Notes under the pieces: model-generated
What the model saw: only the letters and a program-made list of their open reading frames with translations
Databases searched by the model: none
Told to the model about the DNA's origin: nothing
Shown: piece by piece, positions 1-5,800 of the stretch
How the letters are laid out: the number at the start of each line of letters is the position of its first letter
Position numbering within the stretch: position 1 is the stretch's first letter
Translations under genes and position numbers: made by a program
Origin: Pseudomonadota bacterium
Lineage (GTDB): Bacteria > Pseudomonadota > Gammaproteobacteria > Burkholderiales > Thiobacillaceae
Assembly: GCA_021791235.1 (NCBI GenBank)
Contig: JAJYXA010000025.1
Location: 1-6,954, forward strand
Length of the DNA: 6,954 nucleotides
Direction: 5' to 3'

Positions 1-144
1 GGCGAAGGCCATGACCCGGAACTGCTCCGCGCAGGTCAGCGTTCGAACGCCCTTGTCGCCGCCGTAGCGCGCGACGTATCGGGCAAAGGTCGTCCAGGGC
101 AGGAAGTCCATGAGTTGGGCGAACAGCGTCTTGCCGGTGTTCAT
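1..144 (-). CDS. IS4-family transposase (DUF4372 type), N-terminal part, runs off the window
   Basis: The minus strand from 144 to the window edge reads 48 codons without a stop, beginning MNTGKTLFAQLMDFLPWTTF and continuing through a segment containing GVRTLTCAEQFRVMAFA. I recognise this as the conserved N-terminus (DUF4372) of a group of IS4-family DDE transposases, which cut and paste their own insertion sequence. The catalytic DDE core lies outside the window, so whether the element is intact cannot be judged. The ATG at 144 is preceded by GGAGG (minus strand, 154-150) at 5 nt spacing, which fixes the start. The gene points away from the phosphodiesterase gene to its right, so the upstream end of the insertion sequence should lie between 145 and about 290. 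Family assignment is by recognition of the N-terminal pattern only. Confidence 0.8.
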   Translation of the reverse strand, partial: MNTGKTLFAQLMDFLPWTTFARYVARYGGDKGVRTLTCAEQFRVMAFA

Positions 145-260
145 GGCGGCCTCCGGGCAAAAGCCCAGAAGACTGCACGAACTGGCAATCGCCGTTCAAA
201 TCGACACCACCCTTCATCGCTCGGAAATCCGCGTCAGTCATGGCTTTCAGCGATTCGACC

Positions 261-290
261 ATTCATTTAACCGGACAGCAGTGGTCCGGC
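261..290. mobile_element. Possible upstream end of the IS4-family element, with hairpin
   Basis: About 120 bp upstream of the transposase start lies TTTAACCGGACAGCAGTG followed by GTCCGG. CCGGAC (271-276) and GTCCGG (284-289) form a perfect 6-bp inverted repeat around a 7-nt spacer. The position fits an insertion-sequence terminus, and an A/T-rich edge followed by CCGGACAG-type sequence is plausible for this group. The other end of the element is outside the window, so the terminal inverted repeat and any target duplication cannot be confirmed. The hairpin could instead be a regulatory structure for the gene that starts at 351. The 145-260 stretch contains no gene I can support. Confidence 0.35.
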
Positions 291-291
291 C

Positions 292-330
292 TATATTCAC
301 GATAAGCTGGCTATTGTTGGCGTGAACAAT
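292..330 (+). promoter_or_regulatory. Possible promoter -10 and dyad operator upstream of the phosphodiesterase gene
   Basis: TATATT at 292-297 is a good -10 match; the -35 region (about 267-274) is poor. Just downstream, ATTGTT (313-318) and AACAAT (325-330) form a perfect dyad with a 6-bp spacer, ending 20 bp before the ATG at 351. Such a dyad between the start of transcription and the gene would suit a repressor site. A wider pair, TTCACG (296-301) and CGTGAA (321-326), overlaps it. This is inference from symmetry only; short dyads can arise by chance. Confidence 0.3.
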
Positions 331-350
331 CTCACCCTAACGGAACAGGC

Positions 351-1751
351 ATGACACCGGAATCCCGCATCGGACCGAGCTTGCAGAAAGAGCCCGGCCT
401 TACCCTGCCCGATTATCACGGCGGCAGTCTGGTCAACCTCATGAGTTCCATCGCCACCGCCCTGGGCGGGAGCAGCCCGTATCCGCCGCTGGCGGCGCTG
501 CCGCCCGAGGCCCTGGCCGGGGCGCGCCATCTGGTGCTGCTGGTGGTGGACGGCCTGGGCCTCCATTATCTGGCTGGCCGCGACGGCGCGCTGCGCCGCC
601 ATCTGCGCGGGCAGCTCACCTCGGTCTTCCCCTCCACGACGGCCAGCGCCATCCCCACTTTCCTCACCGGCCTCGCCCCGCAGCAGCACGGGCTGACCGG
701 CTGGAACATGTATTTCCGCGAGATCGGCGCCGTCGTCGCGCCGCTGCCCTTCCGCGTGCGCACCGGCCGCCATGACCTGCGCGATGCGGGCGTCTCGCCG
801 GCCTCGCTGTTCGGCCTCACGCCGCTGTTCGACCGGTTGCCGCTGCCCTGCCACGTGGTGAGCCCGCAGCCCATCGTTCATTCCGACTTCAACGTCGCGC
901 TCGCCGGCCGCGCGCAGCGGCACGGCTACGGCACCCTGGACGAGCTGTTCGCCCTTGTCGCCGGCCTCACGCGCAGTGCCGCGCCCAGCTACGTCTACGC
1001 CTACTGGCCGCAACTCGACAGCCTGGCCCACGAACACGGCATCCACAGCGAAGCAGTGGCGGCCGCCTTCGCCGCGCTGGACGCCGCCTTCGCCCGCCTG
1101 CTGGACGTGGCGCACGACAGCGTCGTCATCGTCACCGCCGACCATGGCTTCATCGACGTCGATGACACCATCGACCTCGACGACCATCCCGCCCTGCGCG
1201 AGACCCTGTTGCTGCCCCTGTGCGGCGAACCCCGCGCGGCCTATGCCTATGTCCGCGCCGGCCGGGAGGCGCCATTCGAGGACTACGTGCGGGGCCGGTT
1301 GGCCGACCGGCTCCAGCTGTTCAGGAGCGAGGACGTCCTGCGCCAGGGATGGCTGGGGCCGGGCGCAGCTCACCCCGCCCTGCGCGACCGGCTCGGCGAT
1401 TTCGTCCTCATCCCCCGCGGCCGCGCCATCCTGCGCGACTGGCTCAAGGGCGAGGAACGCTACACCCATGTCGGCGTGCACGGCGGGCTGACCGCGGCGG
1501 AGATGACCGTGCCGCTCGTCGTCGCCCCCCTCGTAATCCTGTCCGAAAGCGGACAACTGGCTCATGCCCGGAATAGCTGCCGATATCGCAGCCGTTTTCG
1601 CGCAACCGGGCCAGCCAGAAGCTCACCGCCTGGCGGGGTAAGCTGGAGCAACGCTTCGCCGGTCGCATCCTGCCGCTCGACGGCGCAGCCCTCCACGCCT
1701 GGGCGCAGCTCGCTGCCCAAGCCGAACTGGCGGGCCAGCCCCAGCCCGTGA
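351..1751 (+). CDS. Alkaline phosphatase superfamily phosphodiesterase (nucleotide pyrophosphatase-like) with an aberrant C-terminal extension
   Basis: The 466-codon frame encodes a metal-dependent phosphodiesterase/nucleotide pyrophosphatase-like hydrolase, expected to hydrolyse phosphate esters with two metal ions; the physiological substrate is unknown. The ligand pattern of the superfamily is complete: D67 (in LLVVDGLG), nucleophile T97 (FPSTTAS), D223 and H227 (LDSLAHEHG), D264 and H265 (VTADHGF) and H377 (GVHGG). No signal peptide or membrane span is evident, so it is probably cytoplasmic. The family-like body runs from about residue 20 (LPDYHGGSLVNL) to about 391 (VPLVV). After that the sequence becomes Ser/Arg/Pro-rich and unlike the family, because the frame runs across a junction and out of frame through a VapC remnant until the TGA at 1749-1751. 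The native end was probably close to 1530. The ATG at 351 has only a weak Shine-Dalgarno (GGAACAGG); the ATG at 441 would remove conserved residues. Confidence 0.8.
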   Translation: MTPESRIGPSLQKEPGLTLPDYHGGSLVNLMSSIATALGGSSPYPPLAALPPEALAGARHLVLLVVDGLGLHYLAGRDGALRRHLRGQLTSVFPSTTASAIPTFLTGLAPQQHGLTGWNMYFREIGAVVAPLPFRVRTGRHDLRDAGVSPASLFGLTPLFDRLPLPCHVVSPQPIVHSDFNVALAGRAQRHGYGTLDELFALVAGLTRSAAPSYVYAYWPQLDSLAHEHGIHSEAVAAAFAALDAAFARLLDVAHDSVVIVTADHGFIDVDDTIDLDDHPALRETLLLPLCGEPRAAYAYVRAGREAPFEDYVRGRLADRLQLFRSEDVLRQGWLGPGAAHPALRDRLGDFVLIPRGRAILRDWLKGEERYTHVGVHGGLTAAEMTVPLVVAPLVILSESGQLAHARNSCRYRSRFRATGPARSSPPGGVSWSNASPVASCRSTAQPSTPGRSSLPKPNWRASPSP

Positions 1752-1861
1752 TGGACGGCCTCGTCATGGCCACCGCGCAATGCCACGGCCACACCGTGGT
1801 CACCCGCAACGTGCAGGGTTTCGGCCTGTTCCCCCAGGTGTTCAATCCCTGGGCCTTGTAG
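1607..1861 (+). pseudogene. VapC-like PIN-domain toxin, C-terminal remnant
   Basis: In a different frame from the upstream phosphodiesterase, 84 codons end at TAG 1859-1861. They show the C-terminal half of a VapC/FitB-type PIN domain: LEQRFAGRILPLD, then QPVMDGLVMATAQ with the third conserved acidic residue (D at 1754), then HTVVTRNVQGF and FNPWAL. PIN toxins are RNases of about 130-140 residues that use acidic residues to bind Mg2+. The N-terminal portion with the first catalytic Asp (usual LLDTN motif) and the Glu is missing. The frame is closed by a TAG at 1574-1576, and there is no start codon with a ribosome binding site. No vapB-like antitoxin is visible nearby. It is therefore a non-functional relic, probably cut by the same event that changed the end of the phosphodiesterase gene. 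Confidence 0.75.
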
Positions 1862-1891
1862 CCCCGCCGTCCCGAGAGTTTCAAATTTCAT

Positions 1892-1939
1892 CGGCGGGTT
1901 CATCCGCCGCCGCAACCCGTGCATTTTTTGCACGGGTTG
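1892..1939. repeat. Two tandem hairpins downstream of the VapC remnant
   Basis: CGGCGG (1892-1897) pairs with CCGCCG (1904-1909) around a 6-nt loop. Directly after it, CAACCCGTGCA (1913-1923) pairs perfectly over 11 bp with TGCACGGGTTG (1929-1939) around a five-T loop. No run of T follows on either strand, so the second stem is not a classical intrinsic terminator, although its strength and its position between converging transcription units (plus-strand relic, minus-strand nitroreductase unit) suggest transcript-end protection or termination. The rest of 1862-1980 shows nothing else that I can support. Confidence 0.5.
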
Positions 1940-1982
1940 GGTTACCCCGCCTCCGCCCGCCACCTTAAGGCGCGGCCTGAAC

Positions 1983-2075
1983 TCAACCGCCCAGCCGCTG
2001 GATCAGCCAGATCAGGCCGCCGGCAACAGCCAGGCAGATCAGGCAGGCGAGGAGGATCTTTGCGAATTTGGGCAT
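1983..2075 (-). CDS. Possible 30-residue single-span membrane protein
   Basis: A short frame on the minus strand starts with ATG at 2075 and ends with TGA at 1985-1983. The product begins MPKFAK, continues with an uninterrupted hydrophobic stretch (about residues 7-25, ILLACLICLAVAGGLIWLI) and ends QRLGG. Positive charge at the start, one membrane span and a short polar tail are typical of small bacterial inner-membrane proteins. It starts 24 nt after the stop of the nitroreductase gene on the same strand, so the two could share a transcript. The ribosome binding site is weak: no good GGAGG is within 10 nt, and AGGCGGA sits too far upstream. No family is recognised and function is unknown. 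The hydrophobic reading could be chance; conservation in relatives would decide. Confidence 0.45.
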   Translation of the reverse strand: MPKFAKILLACLICLAVAGGLIWLIQRLGG

Positions 2076-2099
2076 CTGCCGATTTGGTGTTCCGCCTTG

Positions 2100-2717
2100 C
2101 TATTGCCCACCGCCTGCCGGATAGCCCACCGATTGCGCGAGGATGATGCGCTGGTGGCGGTCCAGCCCCAGCGCCGCGCTTAGCGCATCGCGATCGATCA
2201 GGCCGCGCACCACCACCGCCAAGCCGGCCGACGCGCAGTAGAGATATACGTTCTGGGCAATGAAGCCGGCGTCGGCTGCGCTGTAGAACGCGCGGTCCTC
2301 GGCGCTGGCATCGATCATCCGGTCGAAGTCGGCCACATACACCAGGTTCACCGGCGCCGTCGCCACAAAGTCCTGCACGCCCGTCAGATGGCGGATGTCG
2401 CCCGCCGCCACGCCATTCAAGGTATGCGTGGGGGGATCGTAGCGATACGCGCCTTCCGCGGTCGTCACGACCACGTCGATCTCGCGCCAGTCGTGCGCAG
2501 AAGGCGCGGTGCGCTGGCCCGACTCCGGCCGGTTCACCCCGCTTGCCGCCCACAGCAGGTTCGACAACAGATGGGGCGGCAGCGGCTTGCCGTCGAACTC
2601 CCGCGTCGAGTGCCGCGCCCCCAGCGCCTGGACCAATATCCAACCGCCCTCCATCTCGGGCGGCGGCAGCCTGATCATTCCGGTTTCCTGCGCCCATCCG
2701 GTTCCCAGCGTGCTCAT
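2100..2717 (-). CDS. Nitroreductase-family (SagB-like) FMN oxidoreductase
   Basis: This 205-residue protein belongs to the nitroreductase fold, flavin (FMN) enzymes that usually use NAD(P)H to reduce nitro, quinone or related compounds; the substrate here is unknown. Near the N-terminus is the FMN-phosphate-binding pattern RHSTREF (residues 35-41). It is followed by LLSNLLWAASGVNRPESGQR and RTAPSAH (69-75), characteristic of the SagB/ThcOx-like branch. Further along are AGFIAQNVYLY (150-160), VVRGLID (169-175) and a C-terminal QSVGYP. No signal peptide is clear. An upstream in-frame ATG at 2768 is possible, but GGAGG six nt before the ATG at 2717 supports the later start; an adjacent ATG at 2720 is an alternative. 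It is divergent from the small gene at 2873. No cyclodehydratase or peptide-modification genes are nearby, so a role in bacteriocin maturation is not supported. Confidence 0.85.
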   Translation of the reverse strand: MSTLGTGWAQETGMIRLPPPEMEGGWILVQALGARHSTREFDGKPLPPHLLSNLLWAASGVNRPESGQRTAPSAHDWREIDVVVTTAEGAYRYDPPTHTLNGVAAGDIRHLTGVQDFVATAPVNLVYVADFDRMIDASAEDRAFYSAADAGFIAQNVYLYCASAGLAVVVRGLIDRDALSAALGLDRHQRIILAQSVGYPAGGGQ

Positions 2718-2872
2718 CATCCACCTCCCGCCATCCCATGTCGGTTTTTCCCTTGCAAAGAATCGCAAGCCCCTATCAATCTAGACCCGCACCGACGCCG
2801 AGCAAGCCGCACCCGATGGGTGACGCAGAACCGCCTATTTTTAGAGTGGATGAACCCCCAAGGAGAACGACG
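2718..2872. promoter_or_regulatory. Divergent intergenic region between the nitroreductase gene and the 90-codon gene
   Basis: These 155 bp must hold promoters for both divergent genes. CTTGC (2752-2756) and GCAAG (2765-2769) form a 5-bp dyad with an 8-bp spacer, a weak candidate operator. On the plus strand, TATTTT at 2836-2841 resembles a -10 element, about 30 bp before the ATG at 2873, but no good -35 is visible. AAGGAGA at 2860-2866 is the ribosome binding site of the plus-strand gene. The promoter assignments are tentative. Confidence 0.3.
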
Positions 2873-3145
2873 ATGGCTGTAGTCAATATTGGTCACTACT
2901 ATGCAGAGTGGATGCCGTCCGGCTCGCCGGAAAAATCCGGCCGCGGCCGCATCATCCTGCGCAGCGCAACCCACCTGACCGAACTGTTCCGCCTGACCAA
3001 CCTGGGTTCGGAGGACTACCGCAACCTGCTCCACATGCTGCAAACCGAAAAGCCGGTGTTCTGGGACAGCGAGGCGGGATGGCTGAGAACCGCGCATCCG
3101 CAAATGCACGATGCGGAGCCGGTGGGGGAGCAGGAAGGAAACTAA
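2873..3145 (+). CDS. Hypothetical 90-residue protein, unknown family
   Basis: The start at 2873 is supported by a near-ideal Shine-Dalgarno (AAGGAGA, AGGAG ending 7 nt before ATG). Codon use is strongly G/C-biased at third positions, like the housekeeping genes here, which argues for a real, long-resident gene. The product begins MAVVNIGHYYAEWMPSG and has a charged central block (RGRIILRS) followed by an apparently helical part with LTELFRLTNLGSEDYRNLL and then LHMLQTEKPVFWDSEAGW. It ends in an acidic tail. There is no signal peptide, membrane span or Cys/His cluster, so it is probably a small soluble cytoplasmic protein. I do not recognise the family and infer no function. It is monocistronic in this window and ends 5 nt before a strong hairpin. 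An in-frame upstream ATG at 2738 lacks a comparable ribosome binding site. Confidence 0.75.
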   Translation: MAVVNIGHYYAEWMPSGSPEKSGRGRIILRSATHLTELFRLTNLGSEDYRNLLHMLQTEKPVFWDSEAGWLRTAHPQMHDAEPVGEQEGN

Positions 3146-3150
3146 GAAGT

Positions 3151-3185
3151 GAACTGCCCCGCCGCTGCTAGCGGTGGGGCAGTTC
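3151..3185. terminator. Strong 16-bp stem-loop between convergent genes
   Basis: The left arm 3151-3166 (GAACTGCCCCGCCGCT) pairs with 3170-3185 over 16 positions with one G-U wobble and a 3-nt loop. It begins five nt after the TAA of the 90-codon gene. The T-tract that follows is poor on the plus strand (TTGG) and slightly better on the minus strand (ACTTCTTAG), so this may be a bidirectional or stem-only terminator. Its right arm abuts the end of the unknown minus-strand ORF. Confidence 0.6.
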
Positions 3186-3435
3186 TTGGCCATGGCAAAA
3201 GAGATGCCCTGTCGCCTGGCGAAATCGATGACCACTTGGGCCTGGTTGTAGGGAGCGACGATCACTCCAGCATCATCAAGTTCATCCACCACTTCGCGAC
3301 GCGCTTTGCCGCGAGCAGTGGAATCAACAGGTCCAGTCACCGCGAACAGGACCTGCTTCGGCAGCAACTGGCGCTTTTTCAGCGCACTAATCCGCCTTCA
3401 TTATCCGGATCCTTCGGCTTTCCGCTCTTGCTCAT
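3186..3435 (-). pseudogene. Unrecognised ORF with apparent frameshift and truncated 3' end
   Basis: An ATG at 3435 has a good ribosome binding site (GGAGG, 5 nt spacing on the minus strand). It opens a frame reading MSKSGKPKDPDNEGGLVR that stops after 18 codons at TGA 3381-3379. Shifting back by one base at that point opens a protein-like frame containing LLPKQVLFAVTGPVDSTARG, KARREVVDELDDAGVIVAPY and NQAQVVIDFARRQGISF. That frame runs into the stem-loop at 3185 with no natural stop, and continues meaninglessly antisense to the 90-codon gene. I read this as one gene broken by an indel and cut at its 3' end. Its third codon positions are less GC-rich than its neighbours' (for example GAA CTT GAT GAT GCT GGA), suggesting foreign origin. 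The local sequence GTGCGCTGAAAAAG has no classical X XXY YYZ slippery heptamer. Family and function are unknown. A sequencing error is an alternative to a true frameshift. Confidence 0.45.
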
Positions 3436-3513
3436 TTCAGCCTCCCCGCCTTGCGACACCCAGTGCTGTCTTCCCGCTTGCCCACGGCCACCACGACCAC
3501 ACAATAGGTGTTC

Positions 3514-3634
3514 GTCATTCCGGCGCACGCCGGAATCCGGTTAACGATCAGGCTGGACTCCGGCGTTCACCTGCAAGGGGTAGGCCGCGGTTATTACAGC
3601 TAAAGCTGTAACAATCGCGCACCGCCGGGGTGAC
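3514..3634 (+). repeat. Bipartite double-hairpin repeat, copy 1, with an apparent insertion
   Basis: The copy opens with GTC and a perfect hairpin ATTCCGGCG (3517-3525)/CGCCGGAAT (3528-3536), then a CCGGTTAACGATCAGGCTGG core. The second hairpin has a left arm ACTCCGGCG (3557-3565), but the matching right arm CGCCGGGGT and the terminal TGAC appear only at 3623-3634. About 57 nt (3566-3622) therefore occupy what should be a 2-4 nt loop. That extra segment contains its own perfect hairpin, TTACAGC (3594-3600)/GCTGTAA (3605-3611). It lies just downstream of rarA and upstream of the unknown minus-strand ORF. Confidence 0.65.
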
Positions 3635-3665
3635 CAAATAGTCAGCGCTTCTTTGATATGCGTGC

Positions 3666-4997
3666 TCATCCCTTCCCCGCCTCCTCATCCAGCTTGCGCA
3701 GATGCGCCAGCTTCTCGGCGATCTTGCCTTCGAGTCCGCGCGGGGTAGGCTGATACCAGTGCTGTTCCGGCAGGTCGTCGGGGAAGTAGCGCTCGCCGGC
3801 GGCGTAGGCTTCGGGCTCGTCGTGGGCGTAGCGGTAGGCGCGGCCGTAGCCCAGTTCCTTCATCAGCTTGGTGGGGGCGTTGCGCAGGTGAATGGGGACG
3901 TCGTTGGAGGGGTTGGACTGAACGAAGACGCGGGCGGCGTTGTACGCAACGTAGGCGGCGTTGCTCTTGGGCGCGCAGGCGAGATATAGGCAAGCTTCGG
4001 CCAGCGCGAGTTCGCCTTCGGGGGCGCCGAGGCGTTCGTAGGTTTCGACGGCGTCGAGCGCCAGCCGCAGTGCGCGCGGGTCGGCCAGGCCGATGTCCTC
4101 GCTTGCCATGCGGATGAGGCGGCGGCCGAGGTAGCGCGGGTCGGCGCCGCCGTCGAGCATGCGCACCAGCCAGTAGAGCGACGCATCCGGATCGCTGCCG
4201 CGCACGCTTTTGTGCAGCGCGGAAATCTGGTCGTAGAAGGCTTCGCCGCCCTTGTCGAAGCGGCGCAGCGATTGCGCCAAGGCATTTTCAACAAAAGCAG
4301 CGTCGACTTCCTTCACCTTTGAAGTGCGGGCGGCAACGTCGAGCTGTTCCAGCAGATTCAGGAGCTTGCGGGCGTCACCGTCGGCGTAGGCGGCCAGCAG
4401 CTTGTCGACGCCCTCGCCCAGCTTCAGGTCGGGCAGTTCGGCCAGCGCGCGCTGCATCAGCCGGCCAAGTTCGCCGGGGGTGAGCGACTTCAGCACGTAG
4501 ACCTGGGCGCGCGACAAGAGCGCGCCGACGACTTCGAACGAGGGGTTTTCGGTGGTGGCGCCGATGAAGGTGAAGAGCCCCGATTCGACGTGCGGCAGAA
4601 ACGCATCCTGCTGCGCCTTGTTGAAGCGGTGGACTTCGTCGACGAAGAGGATGGTGGTGCGGCCCAGGGTCTGGTTCATGCGCGCGCGCTCGACGGCCTC
4701 GCGGATGTCCTTGACGCCACTCAACACGGCGGAAATCGCGATGAAGTCGGCGCCGAAGGCCTGCGCGGTCAGCCGTGCCAGCGTGGTCTTGCCAACGCCC
4801 GGCGGCCCCCACAGGATCATCGAATGCAGCTTGCCGGAATCGAAGGCGAGCCGCAGCGGCTTGCCGGGGCCGAGCAGATGGGTCTGGCCGACCACGTCAG
4901 CCAGCGTGTGCGGGCGCAGGCGTTCGGCCAGCGGGGCGTGGGGGTCGTCGCGCGCGGGCTCGGGGGTGTCGGTTTGGAACAGGTCGGAGGTGCTCAT
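3666..4997 (-). CDS. rarA: RarA/MgsA replication-associated AAA+ ATPase
   Basis: A 443-residue protein, full length for RarA (MgsA, related to eukaryotic WRNIP1), a AAA+ ATPase that acts at stalled replication forks and with single-strand DNA-binding protein; clamp-loader-like. It begins [18 protein letters not shown], then [20 protein letters not shown] typical of the family. Motifs: Walker A GPPGVGKT (64-71), Walker [11 protein letters not shown] (D120, E121), sensor 1 GATTENPSF (from 146), candidate arginine finger R163 (LLSRAQV) and sensor 2 near R210 (GDARKLL). The C-terminal tetramerisation region includes [47 protein letters not shown], and near the end [13 protein letters not shown]. 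It lies downstream of lolA on the same strand, the usual proteobacterial order, but separated by two repeat copies and with no serS after it. No Shine-Dalgarno is visible before ATG 4997. GATAAT lies only 8 nt upstream (minus strand, 5011-5006), so a nearly leaderless start is possible if it is a -10 box. Confidence 0.97.
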   Translation of the reverse strand: MSTSDLFQTDTPEPARDDPHAPLAERLRPHTLADVVGQTHLLGPGKPLRLAFDSGKLHSMILWGPPGVGKTTLARLTAQAFGADFIAISAVLSGVKDIREAVERARMNQTLGRTTILFVDEVHRFNKAQQDAFLPHVESGLFTFIGATTENPSFEVVGALLSRAQVYVLKSLTPGELGRLMQRALAELPDLKLGEGVDKLLAAYADGDARKLLNLLEQLDVAARTSKVKEVDAAFVENALAQSLRRFDKGGEAFYDQISALHKSVRGSDPDASLYWLVRMLDGGADPRYLGRRLIRMASEDIGLADPRALRLALDAVETYERLGAPEGELALAEACLYLACAPKSNAAYVAYNAARVFVQSNPSNDVPIHLRNAPTKLMKELGYGRAYRYAHDEPEAYAAGERYFPDDLPEQHWYQPTPRGLEGKIAEKLAHLRKLDEEAGKG

Positions 4998-5034
4998 TGG
5001 GCCAAATTATCCCACCGAAAACCAGGCACCGCTG

Positions 5035-5102
5035 TCGTCGCACCGGCGAACGCCGGTGCCCAGTTAAATTTGGCTGGATTCCGGCGTACGCCGGAATGAC
5101 GA
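5035..5102 (+). repeat. Bipartite double-hairpin repeat, copy 2
   Basis: This intact copy is bounded by TCGTC (5035-5039) and GACGA (5098-5102). Hairpin 1 is CACCGGCG (5041-5048)/CGCCGGTG (5051-5058), extendable by one G-C pair. The core CCAGTTAAATTTGGCTGG has CCAG/CTGG ends that can pair. Hairpin 2 is ATTCCGGCG (5078-5086)/CGCCGGAAT (5089-5097). It lies in the lolA-rarA gap, 37 bp upstream of the rarA start. Confidence 0.8.
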
Positions 5103-5112
5103 TGCTATGACC

Positions 5113-5178
5113 GTCTCACCGGCGAAAGCCGGTGCCCAGTTAAATGAGGCTGGATACCGGCTTCCGCCGGTATGACGA
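5113..5178 (+). repeat. Bipartite double-hairpin repeat, copy 3
   Basis: Hairpin 1 is CACCGGC (5117-5123)/GCCGGTG (5128-5134) with a GAAA loop. The core is CCAGTTAAATGAGGCTGG. Hairpin 2 is ATACCGGC (5154-5161)/GCCGGTAT (5166-5173) with a TTCC loop, then GACGA (5174-5178). It is in the same orientation as copy 2 and separated from it by only 10 bp. It ends 6 bp beyond the lolA stop codon. Changes in each stem are compensated on the other arm (ATTCC/GGAAT versus ATACC/GGTAT), which indicates that pairing is maintained. Confidence 0.8.
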
Positions 5179-5184
5179 TATCGA

Positions 5185-5793
5185 TCACTCGCCGATGACG
5201 TCGGCGCCCTTCGGCGGGGTGAAGGTGAAGCGACTCGGCGCGATGGCCGGGTTGCGCACAAAGCGCGACAGCTTGAGCGTGGTGCGCTGGCCGAAGAAGT
5301 CGAACAGTTCCATCTGCACCAGGACGTCGCCCCTGAAGCCCATGCGGATGCGCTCGAAGCTGGTGTCCTTGCTCTTCGGCGTGGCTTCCAGCCATTCCAG
5401 GCCGTCGGCCTCGCCGGCGTTTTTCAGGACGAAGTATTTTTCGATGGCGTTGTCGCCGGCCAGGAGCGCCGCCGGGGTGCCGGCGATGACGTCGCCGAGC
5501 GACTTGACGGTGACCTGTTCGAGATCGGCGTCGTACAGCCACAGCTTGACGCCGTCGCCGACGATCACCTGTTCATACGGCGCGCTGTAGTCCCAGCGGA
5601 ATTTGCCGGGGCGGGCAAAGGCCATTTTGCCGCTGGCCTGTTGCGTCACGCGGCCGTTCCTGTCGGCGACGGTCTGGGTGAAGTCGGCCTCGGCGGTCCT
5701 GGCGCCGGCGACAAAGGCTTTCAGGCGGTCGACCCCGCCGGCGTGGGCGATCAGCGGCAGCGCAAGGGCAAAAGCAAGAATGAGGCGTTTCAA
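5185..5793 (-). CDS. lolA: Outer-membrane lipoprotein carrier protein LolA
   Basis: LolA is the periplasmic chaperone that takes lipoproteins from the LolCDE inner-membrane transporter and delivers them to LolB at the outer membrane. The 202-residue length matches the family. A signal peptide is clear: basic MKR, hydrophobic residues 4-16, and a likely signal peptidase I cleavage after AHA (residue 18). Family hallmarks include [12 protein letters not shown] (36-47), the [20 protein letters not shown] block (61-80) with the aromatic/basic face of the lipoprotein-binding half-barrel, [13 protein letters not shown] (84-96) and the C-terminal [14 protein letters not shown]. The start codon is TTG (5793-5791): the in-frame codon four upstream is TAA, no ATG is near, and GGAGT lies 7 nt upstream. 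It sits between hppA and rarA on the same strand. A terminator-like stem separates it from hppA, so it probably has its own promoter. Confidence 0.96.
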   Translation of the reverse strand: MKRLILAFALALPLIAHAGGVDRLKAFVAGARTAEADFTQTVADRNGRVTQQASGKMAFARPGKFRWDYSAPYEQVIVGDGVKLWLYDADLEQVTVKSLGDVIAGTPAALLAGDNAIEKYFVLKNAGEADGLEWLEATPKSKDTSFERIRMGFRGDVLVQMELFDFFGQRTTLKLSRFVRNPAIAPSRFTFTPPKGADVIGE

Positions 5794-5800
5794 GCGTGTT

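Noticed and set aside
1..262. Second open frame upstream of and overlapping the transposase start (minus strand, from 262)
   Set aside because: It overlaps the transposase in another frame, has no ribosome binding site and shows no known motif.
297..1565. 422-codon open frame on the minus strand antisense to the phosphodiesterase
   Set aside because: It is low-complexity and Gly/Ala/Arg/Gln-rich, has no recognisable motif, and lies opposite a gene with full catalytic motifs. It is a GC-rich shadow frame.
1942..2739. 265-codon minus-strand frame overlapping the nitroreductase gene
   Set aside because: It is a shifted reading of the nitroreductase gene, Arg/Gly-rich and without family motifs.
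2738..2872. Extended N-terminus for the 90-codon gene from the ATG at 2738
   Set aside because: The added 45 residues are Pro/Arg-rich and there is no good ribosome binding site, while 2873 has an excellent one.
3375..3387. Programmed -1 frameshift in the unknown minus-strand ORF
   Set aside because: There is no classical slippery heptamer (only G AAA AAG nearby) and the frame has no natural end, so decay or a sequence error is more likely.
3432..3518. 28-codon minus-strand ORF ending in an ATGA overlap with the start of the frameshifted ORF
   Set aside because: Its ATG comes from the repeat sequence (GGAATGACG) and lacks a ribosome binding site. The overlap is probably chance.
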